DNA from: DASSUW01 sp963792385
GTDB taxonomy: Bacteria > Actinomycetota > Thermoleophilia > Solirubrobacterales > Solirubrobacteraceae
Direction of reading: 5' to 3'
DNA length: 64,000 bases
Assembly: GCA_963792385.1 (NCBI GenBank)
Contig: CAWBVZ010000012.1
Span: 434,001-498,000 of the forward strand
The notes beneath the pieces were generated by a model that saw nothing but the letters and a program-made list of their open reading frames with translations, had not been told where the DNA came from and searched no databases. A program made the position numbers and the translations under genes. Positions 16,188 through 24,197 of this stretch are shown here, piece by piece. Each line of letters starts with the position of its first letter. Positions within the stretch are counted from its first letter, which is position 1.

Positions 16188-16868
16188 TCAGAGTGTGTGG
16201 TCGTACTTGTCGTGCCAGCCGCCCCAGGTGTAGGGCGGGGTCTGCGGCCAGTCCTCCGGGGAGTCCTCCCACTTCTCCTGGCGGCCGTATGCGGTGATGT
16301 CGAGGAAGCTCCAGGTCGACCCGAGCGCCTCGTCGCCACGGGCGTCGATGAAGTACGTGCGGTAGACCTCGTCGCCGTCGCGCAGGAACACGTTCGTGCC
16401 GTGCCACTCCGCGACGTCGTGGTCGGCGTCGAAGTCGTCGCGCAGCGTGTACCAGGGGAATTCCCAGCCCATCTGCTCGCGATAGCGCTGCAGGTGCTCC
16501 TGCTCGCCGCGGCTGACGGCGACGAAGCGGGTGTCGCGCTCGCGCAGGTGCAGCAGGTTGCTCAACTGGTCGGCGTACATCGAGCAACCGGGGCAGCCGC
16601 GCTCCGGGTAGACGCCCATGTCCGGATCCATGAAGAACCGGTACAGGACCAGCTGGCGGCTGCCGTCGAAGAGGTCGAGCAGCGTCGCGTCCCCGCCGCC
16701 GGGCGCGGTGAAGCGATAGTCCTTCTCCACGCGGATCATCGGCATGCGGCGGCGCTCGGCCGCAAGGGCGTCACGCGCGCGGGTGTGCGCCTTCTCCTGC
16801 TTGAGAAGCGCCTCGCGCGCGGCGCGCCACTGCTCGGGCGTGACGATGTCGGGTTTGGCGGTGCTCAT
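16188..16868 (-). CDS. DUF899 family thioredoxin-like protein
   Basis: 226 aa from ATG 16868. The DUF899 pattern is strong: IVTPEQWRAAREALLKQEKA, RMPMIRVEKDYRF, GRQ-like DGSRQLVLYRFFMDP, the cysteine pair ERGCPGCSMYADQ (thioredoxin/peroxiredoxin-like CPGC), FVAVSRGEQEHLQRYREQMGW and a C-terminal WWH-type segment TPPYTWGGWHDKYDH. Members are presumed redox proteins; no reaction has been shown to my knowledge. It sits 92 bases downstream of the epoxide hydrolase gene on the same strand, so the WYL-controlled promoter at 18102-18126 may drive both. Confidence 0.85.
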   Translation of the reverse strand: MSTAKPDIVTPEQWRAAREALLKQEKAHTRARDALAAERRRMPMIRVEKDYRFTAPGGGDATLLDLFDGSRQLVLYRFFMDPDMGVYPERGCPGCSMYADQLSNLLHLRERDTRFVAVSRGEQEHLQRYREQMGWEFPWYTLRDDFDADHDVAEWHGTNVFLRDGDEVYRTYFIDARGDEALGSTWSFLDITAYGRQEKWEDSPEDWPQTPPYTWGGWHDKYDHTL

Positions 16869-16960
16869 CGTGGTCTCCTGGTGTCGTGGGCCGCGCCTGT
16901 CGTGGCCCTTCACCTGGTGAGCGGAGCCGCCCGGCGGTTCTCGACACGGAATCAGTTGGC

Positions 16961-18082
16961 TCAGCGCACGGTGCGCAGGAACCGGCGGAGGTCGCCGACC
17001 AGCAGGTCGGGCGCGTCCTGGGCCGAGAAGTGCGAGCCGCGGTCGTACTCGGTCCACTGCACGATGTTGCCGTGGTCACGCTGGGCGAACGGGCGGATCG
17101 ATCGGAAGTCGTTCGCGAAGACCGCGACCGCGGTCGCTGTCGTGGTCGGCTCGGTGGGCCGGTCGGTGTCGTGGCGGTCCTCCCAGTAGAAGCGCGTGGA
17201 CGACGCGCCGGTCTGGGTCAGCCAGTAGAGGGTGACGTTCGCGAGGATGTAGTCGCGGTCGACGGCGTCGCCGAACAGCTGGCAGCTCCAGCCGAGCTGG
17301 CCGGCCGGCGAGTCGTGCAGCGCGTACGCGAGCGTCTGCGGCTGCGTCGACTGCAGCTGGTTGAACGCCGACATCTCGTCGTTGAACTTCTGCAGGAACT
17401 CGAGCTTGGCCATGTCGTCGGGGGACAGAGCGGCGAACTCGGCCGGATCGCCGGACGGGAAGCTGAACAGCTGCGTGACGTGCACGCCGGCGCAATGGCC
17501 GGGGTCGGAACGGCCCACCTCCGGCGAGACCAGCGACCCAGCGTCGTTGCCCATCGCCACGTAGCGGTCGTAGCCGAGCCGGGCCATCAGCTCGGACCAC
17601 GCCCGGGCGGTGCGCCAGCTGCCCCACCCGAACTCCGCGGGGCGGCCGGAGAACCCGAACCCCGGCAACGACGGGATTACGACGTCGACCGCGTCGGCCG
17701 GGTCGCCGCCATGGGCCCGCGGGTCGGTCAGCGGCCCGATCAGATCGACGTACTCGAACACCGACATCGGCCAGCCGTGCGTGGCGACCACCGGGAACGC
17801 GTCGGGTTCCGGCGATCGCACGTGCACGAAGTGGATCGGGAGCCCGTCGATGGTGGTCGTGAACTGCGGGTGCGCGTTGAGCTTCGCCTCCTGAGCACGC
17901 CAGTCGAATCCGTCGAGCCAGTAGGCGACCAGCGCTTTCAAGTAGTCCAGCGGCACGCCCTGGGCACCGCCGACGCCCGGGATCTCGTCGGGGAACCTGG
18001 TGCGGGACAGCCGCTGCTGCAGGTCGTCCAGATCCTGCTGGGGAGTGTCGGCGCGGAAGGGAGTCATGTCTGTGGCGTTCAT
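16961..18082 (-). CDS. Epoxide hydrolase, EHN domain plus alpha/beta hydrolase
   Basis: 373 aa from ATG 18082. The N-terminal EHN domain (about 1-110: DDLQQRLSRTRFPDEIPG, PLDYLKALVAYWL, DWRAQEAKLNAHPQF) precedes an alpha/beta hydrolase core. The oxyanion motif is ATHGWPMSVFEY, the nucleophile Asp sits in AMGNDAGS, and the catalytic His is in RGSHFSAQDAPDLL. Enzymes of this type open epoxides to diols by an ester intermediate; juvenile-hormone-type and styrene-type relatives exist. It is divergent from a WYL regulator and separated from it by a perfect palindrome. Confidence 0.88.
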   Translation of the reverse strand: MNATDMTPFRADTPQQDLDDLQQRLSRTRFPDEIPGVGGAQGVPLDYLKALVAYWLDGFDWRAQEAKLNAHPQFTTTIDGLPIHFVHVRSPEPDAFPVVATHGWPMSVFEYVDLIGPLTDPRAHGGDPADAVDVVIPSLPGFGFSGRPAEFGWGSWRTARAWSELMARLGYDRYVAMGNDAGSLVSPEVGRSDPGHCAGVHVTQLFSFPSGDPAEFAALSPDDMAKLEFLQKFNDEMSAFNQLQSTQPQTLAYALHDSPAGQLGWSCQLFGDAVDRDYILANVTLYWLTQTGASSTRFYWEDRHDTDRPTEPTTTATAVAVFANDFRSIRPFAQRDHGNIVQWTEYDRGSHFSAQDAPDLLVGDLRRFLRTVR

Positions 18083-18101
18083 GGCGCACCTTGTACGGCC
18101 T

Positions 18102-18126
18102 AATGCGGTCATCTTTTGACCGCATT
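18102..18126. promoter_or_regulatory. Perfect 10-bp inverted repeat, candidate WYL-regulator operator
   Basis: AATGCGGTCA (18102-18111), spacer TCTTT, then TGACCGCATT (18117-18126). All ten pairs match. It is centred between the divergent epoxide hydrolase start (18082) and WYL regulator start (18146), so one dimer could control both promoters. Such symmetry by chance in a 63-bp gap is very unlikely. Binding by the adjacent WYL protein is inference. Confidence 0.75.
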
Positions 18127-18145
18127 CGATGCGAGACTTCGCGCC

Positions 18146-19093
18146 GTGATCGAGACCTCGGCGCGGCTGCTCGCACTGCTCGGCGTGTTGCAGCGCCGCG
18201 CCTGCTGGTCCGGGCCCGAGCTGGCCACCGAGCTCGGCGTCGGCGCGCGCACGATCCGCCGCGACATCGCCAAGCTGCGGATGCTGGGCTATCCGATCGA
18301 CGCCGACCCGGGAGTCGTCGGCGGCTACCGGCTCGGTGCCGGGGCGCAGATGCCGCCGCTCCTGCTCGATGACGAGGAGGCGATCGCGGTGGCGGTCGGT
18401 CTACGCACCGCCGCCGGCGTCGCCGGCATCGAAGAGACGTCGGTGCGGGCGCTCGCCAAGCTCGAGCAGGTCCTGCCCTCGCACCTGCGCCGTCGCATCA
18501 GCGCCTTGATCACCTACACGGTGGCGCTGTCCGGTGGCCGGCCCGTGGTCGACCCCGGCCTGCTCGCCGCACTCGCGGCCGCGTGCCGTGACCGTGAGCG
18601 GTTGCGGTTCGACTACACGGGCAGCGACAACGTGACGATCCGGCGGCTGGTCGAGCCGCACCGCCTGTCGCATCTCGGCGACCGCTGGTTCCTCGTCGCC
18701 TGGGATCTGGACCGCGACGCCTGGCGCAGCTTCCCGGTGGACCGGATCGAGACGAAGCCTCTCAGCGACCGCCGCTTCGCGCCGCGCCCGGCGCCCGAGG
18801 GCGGTTTCGAGGCCTACGTCGCCCGGTCGGCGTCGGCGCAGCGCGACCGCCACCAGGCCGTCGTCGTGCTGCACGCCCCGATGCACGAGATGCTCGATCG
18901 CGTCCCGCCCGAGTACGGCACGCTCGAGGAGATCGACGCCACGAGTTGCCTGCTGCGCACCGGCCACGCCTGGCTGGGCGGCATCGCGGTCTACGTGGCC
19001 TACATCGGCGTCGATTTCACGGTCGTCGACCCGCCCGAGCTCGCCGCCGAGCTCCGCACGCTCGCCGCCCGGTTCGCCCGCGCCGGCGGCTGA
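18146..19093 (+). CDS. HTH-WYL (YafY-type) transcriptional regulator
   Basis: 315 aa from GTG 18146. The N-terminal HTH_11 domain (ARLLALLGVLQRRACWSGPEL, then VGARTIRRDIAKLRMLGYPID, GGYRLG) is followed by a linker rich in small residues. The WYL ligand-binding domain starts about residue 135 (ERLRFDYTG, RLVEPHRLSHLGDRWFLVAWDL, WRSFPVDRIE), with a C-terminal WCX extension. WYL domains sense nucleic acids, nucleotides or other small ligands. It probably regulates the divergent epoxide hydrolase and itself through the palindrome at 18102-18126. Its stop codon directly abuts the stop of the convergent stress-protein gene. Confidence 0.88.
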   Translation: MIETSARLLALLGVLQRRACWSGPELATELGVGARTIRRDIAKLRMLGYPIDADPGVVGGYRLGAGAQMPPLLLDDEEAIAVAVGLRTAAGVAGIEETSVRALAKLEQVLPSHLRRRISALITYTVALSGGRPVVDPGLLAALAAACRDRERLRFDYTGSDNVTIRRLVEPHRLSHLGDRWFLVAWDLDRDAWRSFPVDRIETKPLSDRRFAPRPAPEGGFEAYVARSASAQRDRHQAVVVLHAPMHEMLDRVPPEYGTLEEIDATSCLLRTGHAWLGGIAVYVAYIGVDFTVVDPPELAAELRTLAARFARAGG

Positions 19094-20014
19094 CTACACC
19101 TTCCCGGCCACCGCCGCCTCGGCGAGCTCGGTGGCGCGGCCGCGCGGCACGACCACGACCGGCACCGGCGAGTGCTGGACGATCTTCGAGGAGCGTGAGC
19201 CGAGGAAGACGCGGGCGATCGGCCCGATCGAGCTGGAGCCGACCACGAGCACGTCGCCGTCCTCCCACTCGATCTCCTCGAGCGCCTCGTCCCAGGTCTC
19301 GCCGTGGCCGATCACGGCCTCGCAGTCGGGCGGCACCGACGGCAGGTCCTCGACCTCCTTCAGAGCCGCGCGCTGGGCCGCCTGGATCTGCTCCACCCAT
19401 TCCTGCACCAGAGAGTCGTCGGCCTCGCGCCCGACGGCGACCGTGTACGGCGCGCGCGGGCGGACCGCGAACGAGGCGAGCCGCAGCGACGCCCCGACCC
19501 GCGCGGCGACCCCGGCCGCGGCGACGACGAGGTCGTCCTGCGAGCCGCCGAAGGCCGCCGTAACCCGCTTCACACGCGCGTCCGGACGGGCGCGGAAGCC
19601 GCGCGGGGCGAGCGCGACCGGGATCGGAGAGCTGTGCAGCAGCCGGCCGGTCGCGCTACCGAGCGTGACGTGCCCGGCACCGCCGGCCGCAGCCGAGCCC
19701 GCCACGATCAGGTTCGCCTCGTGCTGCTCGGCCACCTCGAGCAGGCCGGACGGAGTGGAGCGCGCGTGGTGGGTCACCGTGCTCACCGGGATGTCCTGCG
19801 GCAGCCGCGCGCGGGCCTGGGTGAGGACCTGCTCCGCCACGTCGCCGAGGGCGGAGCGGTACTCGGCGTCCACCTTCGCCGGGCTCGGCGGCCATGTGCC
19901 GGGAACGACCGCCACGAGGACGAGATCGTCACCCGCCGAGCGCGCCAGCATGCCCGCCAGATGCAGGACCGCCCGCCCGCGCCCGTCGGGCGCCACACCC
20001 GCGACGATCGTCAC
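19094..20014 (-). CDS. Universal stress protein, two tandem UspA domains
   Basis: 306-aa tandem USP. Domain 1 (about 1-140) ends in LIVAGSAAAGGAGHVTLGSA and GRLLHSSPIPVALAPRG. Domain 2 ends in VLVVGSSSIGPIARVFLGSR and SSKIVQHSPVPVVVVP, which keeps the ATP-binding G-2x-G-9x-G(S) type pattern. Such proteins modulate stress responses, often by binding ATP. GTG 20014 overlaps the stop of the upstream amino-acid permease gene (GTGA), so the two are co-translated; a USP coupled to a transporter often modulates it. Whether that holds here is inference. Confidence 0.88.
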   Translation of the reverse strand: MTIVAGVAPDGRGRAVLHLAGMLARSAGDDLVLVAVVPGTWPPSPAKVDAEYRSALGDVAEQVLTQARARLPQDIPVSTVTHHARSTPSGLLEVAEQHEANLIVAGSAAAGGAGHVTLGSATGRLLHSSPIPVALAPRGFRARPDARVKRVTAAFGGSQDDLVVAAAGVAARVGASLRLASFAVRPRAPYTVAVGREADDSLVQEWVEQIQAAQRAALKEVEDLPSVPPDCEAVIGHGETWDEALEEIEWEDGDVLVVGSSSIGPIARVFLGSRSSKIVQHSPVPVVVVPRGRATELAEAAVAGKV

Positions 20015-21483
20015 GACGAGCCCTCGCTCACCGCCGGCGGCGTGGGCTTGCCCAGCGTCGCGTGGTGACGGCCGTAGAAGAAGTACCAGAGCAGCGCGAC
20101 GCTGGACCAGATCAGGAACACCCAGATCGTCACCGCACGCAGGTCCTGGATGATCCAGATGCAGCCGGCGATCGACCCGAGCGGGATGAGCGGGTACAGC
20201 GGCACCTTGAACCCGCGCGGCAGGTCGGGCTGCTGCTGACGCAGCACCATCACGCCGATCGAGACGATCAGGAAGGCCACCAGCGTCCCGATGCTCGTCA
20301 TCTCGGCGAGGAAGTTGATCGGCAACAGGCCGGCCAGCAGCGAGATCAGGATCGCGACGATGATCGTCGCCGGCACCGGGGTCAGCGTGCGCGGGTTCAG
20401 CCGGTGGAACAGCGGCGGCACCATCCCGTCGCGGCCCATCGCGAACAGGATCCGGGTCTGGCCGTAGATCACGACCAGCGTGACGCTGAAGATCGAGACC
20501 ACCGCTCCGGCCGCCAGCACCGTGGCCGGCCAGCTCGCGCCGGTCACATCCTCGAGGATCGCCGCGAGGCCGGCCTCCTGGCCCTCGAAGCCGGTGAGCG
20601 GCTGCGCCGCGACCGCGACGACGGCGACGAGGATGTACAGCGTCGTCACCGCCACCAACGCGAACATGATCGCCAGTGGCAGGTTCCGCCGTGGATTCTT
20701 GACCTCCTCACCCGCAGTCGAGACGGCGTCCAACCCGATATAGGAGAAGAAGATGATGCCGGCCGCCGACGTGACGCCGGACACGCCGAACGGCGCAAAG
20801 TCCGACAGGTTGTCGGAGTCCCAGCCGCTGATCCCGACGACGATGAAGAGGGCGAGCACGCCGATCTTGATCAGCACCATCACGGCGTTGACCTTCGCCG
20901 ACTCGCTCGCGCCGCGGATCAGCAGCAGCGTGCACAACACCACGAGCAGGATCGCCGGCAAGTTGATGATGCCGTCCGCCTCCGGCGCGTTCGAGAGGTT
21001 GTCGGGGATCGTGAACCCGAACAAGTTGTCGAGCAGCTCGTTCAGGTACTGCGACCAGCCGACCGCGACGGCGGCGGCGGAGACGCCGTATTCGAGCAGC
21101 AGGCACGCGGCGACGACCATCGCCACGCCCTCGCCCAGCGTGGCGTAGGCATACGAGTACGAGGAGCCCGAGACCGGCACGGCGCTGGCCAGCTCGGCGT
21201 AGCAGATGGCGGTCAGGCCGGCGACCACACCCGCCATCACGAACGACCAGATCACGGCAGGCCCGGCCACCGGCACCGCCGTGGTGAGGACGATGAAGAT
21301 GCCGGTGCCGATCGTCGCGCCGATGCCGAACAACGTGAGCTGGAACAGGCCGATCGTTCGAGCGAGCTCACCCTCGCCGGTGTCGGTCCCGGTCTCGTCG
21401 GCCATCACTCCCACGGGCTTGCGCCGTAGCAACTGCTCCTTCAACGAAGGCGTTGTCCCTTCCCCGTGCTGCAGTGATGCCAT
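20011..21483 (-). CDS. APC-superfamily amino acid permease (cationic amino acid transporter type)
   Basis: 490-aa inner-membrane transporter from ATG 21483, which has a GGAGGAGGAG site. About 12 hydrophobic segments are visible. The APC first-helix signature GIGATIGTGIFIVL is near residue 50; AELASAVPVSGSSYSYAYATLGE and FFSYIGLDAVSTAGEEVKNPRRNLP are characteristic of the YfnA/CAT branch, which moves cationic or branched amino acids. The open frame upstream to 21642 adds nothing recognisable. Coupled to the universal stress protein; given the arginine and polyamine genes around it, arginine or ornithine are plausible substrates but unproven. Confidence 0.9.
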   Translation of the reverse strand: MASLQHGEGTTPSLKEQLLRRKPVGVMADETGTDTGEGELARTIGLFQLTLFGIGATIGTGIFIVLTTAVPVAGPAVIWSFVMAGVVAGLTAICYAELASAVPVSGSSYSYAYATLGEGVAMVVAACLLLEYGVSAAAVAVGWSQYLNELLDNLFGFTIPDNLSNAPEADGIINLPAILLVVLCTLLLIRGASESAKVNAVMVLIKIGVLALFIVVGISGWDSDNLSDFAPFGVSGVTSAAGIIFFSYIGLDAVSTAGEEVKNPRRNLPLAIMFALVAVTTLYILVAVVAVAAQPLTGFEGQEAGLAAILEDVTGASWPATVLAAGAVVSIFSVTLVVIYGQTRILFAMGRDGMVPPLFHRLNPRTLTPVPATIIVAILISLLAGLLPINFLAEMTSIGTLVAFLIVSIGVMVLRQQQPDLPRGFKVPLYPLIPLGSIAGCIWIIQDLRAVTIWVFLIWSSVALLWYFFYGRHHATLGKPTPPAVSEGSS

Positions 21484-21626
21484 CGCTCCTCCTCCTGATC
21501 CCTCGGTGGTGCGACCTTCGCGCATCCTCGACGCTCCCGGCAACGGTCGCAAGCACCAAGTTCGATCCGCGCGTTTGGAGTCTGAACGGGTGGACGCGCG
21601 CGCCCGGGCGCGAAAGGATGCCCGCC

Positions 21627-23090
21627 ATGGCCGAGACCGCAACGTTGCACGGGATCTCCGAGATCCGCGCCTTCTTCCGCACCAACCCGACGCCGATCTA
21701 CTTCATCTCGCCCACGGCGTTCAACCTGCTCGGCATCGATCGCTGGCTGCGCAACTTCTTCTACGTCAACTACTTCGACTCCTTCGAGGGCAGCCACCCG
21801 CGCGTGTTCGTCCCGCGCGAGCGGCCGTACCGCGAGTTCGAGTCGATGGAGGACATCTGCAACTACCTGCTCGGCCACAAGGAAGTTCTCGACACCGTGA
21901 ACACGCGCGGGCCGGGGGGGAGGTGCGTGTTCGTGATGTTCGACGACGAGACCGAGAAGGCCGCGGCGGCGGCGGGCCTCGAGGTCGCCCACCCGTCGGC
22001 CGAGCTGCGCCACCGGCTCGACTCGAAGATCGTCACGACCCAGCTCGGCAACGAGGCCGGCGTGCCGAGCGCCCCGAACACGCTCGGGCGCGCGACGACC
22101 TATGACGAGCTGACGGCGCTGGCCGAGGGGGCCGGGCTCGGCGACGACCTCGTCGTGCAGACGCCGTACGGCGACTCCGGCAAGACGACGTTCTTCATCC
22201 GCGGCGAGCGCGACTGGGACAAGAACGCCGGCGACATGGCCGACCAGGAGCTGAAGGTCATGAAGCGGATCAACTGCCGCGCGGCGGCGGTCGAGGCCGT
22301 GCTCACCCGCCACGGCACCGTCGTCGGCCCGCTCATGACAGACCTCACCGGCCACCCGGAGCTGACGCCGCACAAGGGCGGCTGGTGCGGCAACGACATC
22401 TTCCCTGAGGCGCTGTCGCCCGAGCACCGCGATCGCGCCCGCGTGCTCACGCAGCAGCTCGGCGACCGGCTCGCGGTCGAGGGCTACCGCGGCTTCCTCG
22501 AGATCGACTACCTCGCCGATGTCGACACCGGCGAGCTGTACCTGGGCGAGATCAACCCGCGGATCAGCGGCGTGACGTCGATGACGAACGTGACCGCCGG
22601 CGCCTACGCGGACGTGCCGCTGTTCCTGTTCCACCTGCTCGAGTACATGGACGTCGACTACGAGATCGACGTCGGCGACATCAACCGCCGCTGGGCCGAG
22701 TCATCGAACGTCGACGTCTGGAGCCAGATCATCCTCAAGGACGTCGGCGACGAGGTCGAGCTGCTGACGCAGGCGCCGAAGACGGGGATCTGGCGGCTCG
22801 ACGACGCGGGCGAGATCGGCTTCTCGCGCTGGGGGAACGACTGGCACAGCCTGCACGACGAGACGGAGGCGTTCTTCCTGCGCGTGCTCGCGCCGGGCGA
22901 CTACCGCTATCCCGGCGCCGACCTCGGCGTGCTGGTCGCGCGCTCCCGGATGCAGACCGAGGACAACGAGCTGACCGAGCGCGCGCTCGAGTGGATCGCC
23001 GGCATCCACGGCCAGTTCTCCGGCGCTCCCGTCCCGGCCGAGCAAGAGGCCCCGCAACCCACCGGCGCCCTGGCGTTCAAGACCTTCTAG
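21627..23090 (+). CDS. ATP-grasp domain ligase of unknown substrate
   Basis: 487 aa from ATG 21627 (GAAAGG nine bases upstream). The ATP-grasp fold is recognisable: DSKIVTTQLGNEAGVPSAPN, LVVQTPYGDSGKTTFFI (ATP-grip lysine region), and the metal-binding end YLGEINPRISGVTSMTN with the conserved Glu/Asn pair. The first 120 residues are not a family I recognise. ATP-grasp enzymes join a carboxylate to an amine or thiol through an acyl phosphate. The convergent neighbour is a C45 Ntn-hydrolase, which cleaves or transfers amide-linked acyl groups, and the two stops share the same CTAG. That suggests making and breaking of an amide, perhaps a protected amine in the polyamine pathway. Substrate unknown. 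Confidence 0.75.
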   Translation: MAETATLHGISEIRAFFRTNPTPIYFISPTAFNLLGIDRWLRNFFYVNYFDSFEGSHPRVFVPRERPYREFESMEDICNYLLGHKEVLDTVNTRGPGGRCVFVMFDDETEKAAAAAGLEVAHPSAELRHRLDSKIVTTQLGNEAGVPSAPNTLGRATTYDELTALAEGAGLGDDLVVQTPYGDSGKTTFFIRGERDWDKNAGDMADQELKVMKRINCRAAAVEAVLTRHGTVVGPLMTDLTGHPELTPHKGGWCGNDIFPEALSPEHRDRARVLTQQLGDRLAVEGYRGFLEIDYLADVDTGELYLGEINPRISGVTSMTNVTAGAYADVPLFLFHLLEYMDVDYEIDVGDINRRWAESSNVDVWSQIILKDVGDEVELLTQAPKTGIWRLDDAGEIGFSRWGNDWHSLHDETEAFFLRVLAPGDYRYPGADLGVLVARSRMQTEDNELTERALEWIAGIHGQFSGAPVPAEQEAPQPTGALAFKTF

Positions 23091-24196
23091 CGCAGCTGCA
23101 CGGTCCGGCTGCCCGGCTCGAAGCGGTCGAACGACTGCTCCCACGTCACGCCGGGCCAGCGGTACTCGACCCGGCCCGCGGCCGGGTGGTAGGCCGCGGT
23201 GTAGAGCGTCCCGAAGCCCTGCGCGTACTCGGTGTTGCGCAGCGGCGGCTCGAGGAACGACGCGATGAACCGCTCGCGGTCGATCTCCGGGTCCGCGAGC
23301 AGGCCGAGCACGCACTGTTCGCGCTCCTCGCTCCGGATCGCCCGCGCGTACTCCGGCCAGTCGATCTTGCCCTGGTGGTTGGTGGTCGCCGCGATCGCGT
23401 GGAACTCGGGTGGGCGGTCCGGCCCGACGTAGGCGGTCACGAACTCCCCGGAGCGATCCAGCAGCGTGAGGTTCTGCGCCGCGTGGACCGGGACCCGCGC
23501 GAGCGCCGCGCGCGCCTCGGCGACCGTGTCGCAGGTCTCGAGCACATAGCGCACGACGAGCGGGATCGCGAACCCGTCGCCGACGTCCTTGCGGCCGCCG
23601 AACGTCAGCGAGACGGCGAGGCCTGAGTCGTTGATCCCGTCGAGCAGCCCCCACAGGCAGTCGCTCATGCCGATCACGCGCCGGTCGCCCCACGCGGTCT
23701 CGCAGATCACGCCCTCGAGCCGCGAGGCCGGGTAGTCGTAGTTGCGCACGAGGACGGGCTCGTCGCGCGTCCAGGCGCCCTGGGAGCAGCCGACGATGAA
23801 GCCCGGCGGCCGGTAGAGCGAGAGCAGCCGGGCGGCGAGGTCGCCGCCGCCAGCGAGGTCGACGACCCGCTCCCACATCGGCACCAGCTCCGGCATGTGC
23901 TCGCGCAGCGCGTCGCGCGCGACCGGATAGGACGGCCGCGCGGCCTCCCCTTCCTGCAGGTACCACGCCTTGTACGCCGGCCACATCGCGTCGAAGCGCG
24001 CCTGCCACGCGGCGCCCGGCTGCGGCTCGGACACGGCCTCGAACTCGAGCTGTTCCTCGCGCCCGGGATGCTCCGGGAGGAGCCGTAGCTCCTCCCAGAT
24101 CGGCTTCCAGTAGCGGTCGATCGCCGCGGTCGCCTCGGGCGGGAGCCCGAGCGACTTGACCCAATCGGGAAGGTTCTCGAGGTCGGGGTCCGGCAC
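23087..24196 (-). CDS. C45-family Ntn-hydrolase (acyl-CoA:6-aminopenicillanate acyltransferase-like)
   Basis: 369 aa. The AAT/C45 core begins at GCSQGAWTRDEPVLVRNYDY, where Cys137 is expected to become the N-terminal nucleophile after self-cleavage. SDCLWGLLDGINDSGLAVSLTFGG, FAIPLVVRYVLETCDTVAEA and ATTNHQGKIDW follow the family order. Members hydrolyse or transfer N-acyl groups (penicillin side chains, beta-alanyl-dopamine, acyl amino acids). GTG 24196 lies one base after the dehydrogenase stop, so it is the last gene of the TetR, decarboxylase, amine oxidase and dehydrogenase run. It may deacylate an N-acylated amine or GABA derivative; this is inference. Confidence 0.8.
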   Translation of the reverse strand: MPDPDLENLPDWVKSLGLPPEATAAIDRYWKPIWEELRLLPEHPGREEQLEFEAVSEPQPGAAWQARFDAMWPAYKAWYLQEGEAARPSYPVARDALREHMPELVPMWERVVDLAGGGDLAARLLSLYRPPGFIVGCSQGAWTRDEPVLVRNYDYPASRLEGVICETAWGDRRVIGMSDCLWGLLDGINDSGLAVSLTFGGRKDVGDGFAIPLVVRYVLETCDTVAEARAALARVPVHAAQNLTLLDRSGEFVTAYVGPDRPPEFHAIAATTNHQGKIDWPEYARAIRSEEREQCVLGLLADPEIDRERFIASFLEPPLRNTEYAQGFGTLYTAAYHPAAGRVEYRWPGVTWEQSFDRFEPGSRTVQLR

Positions 24197-24197
24197 C

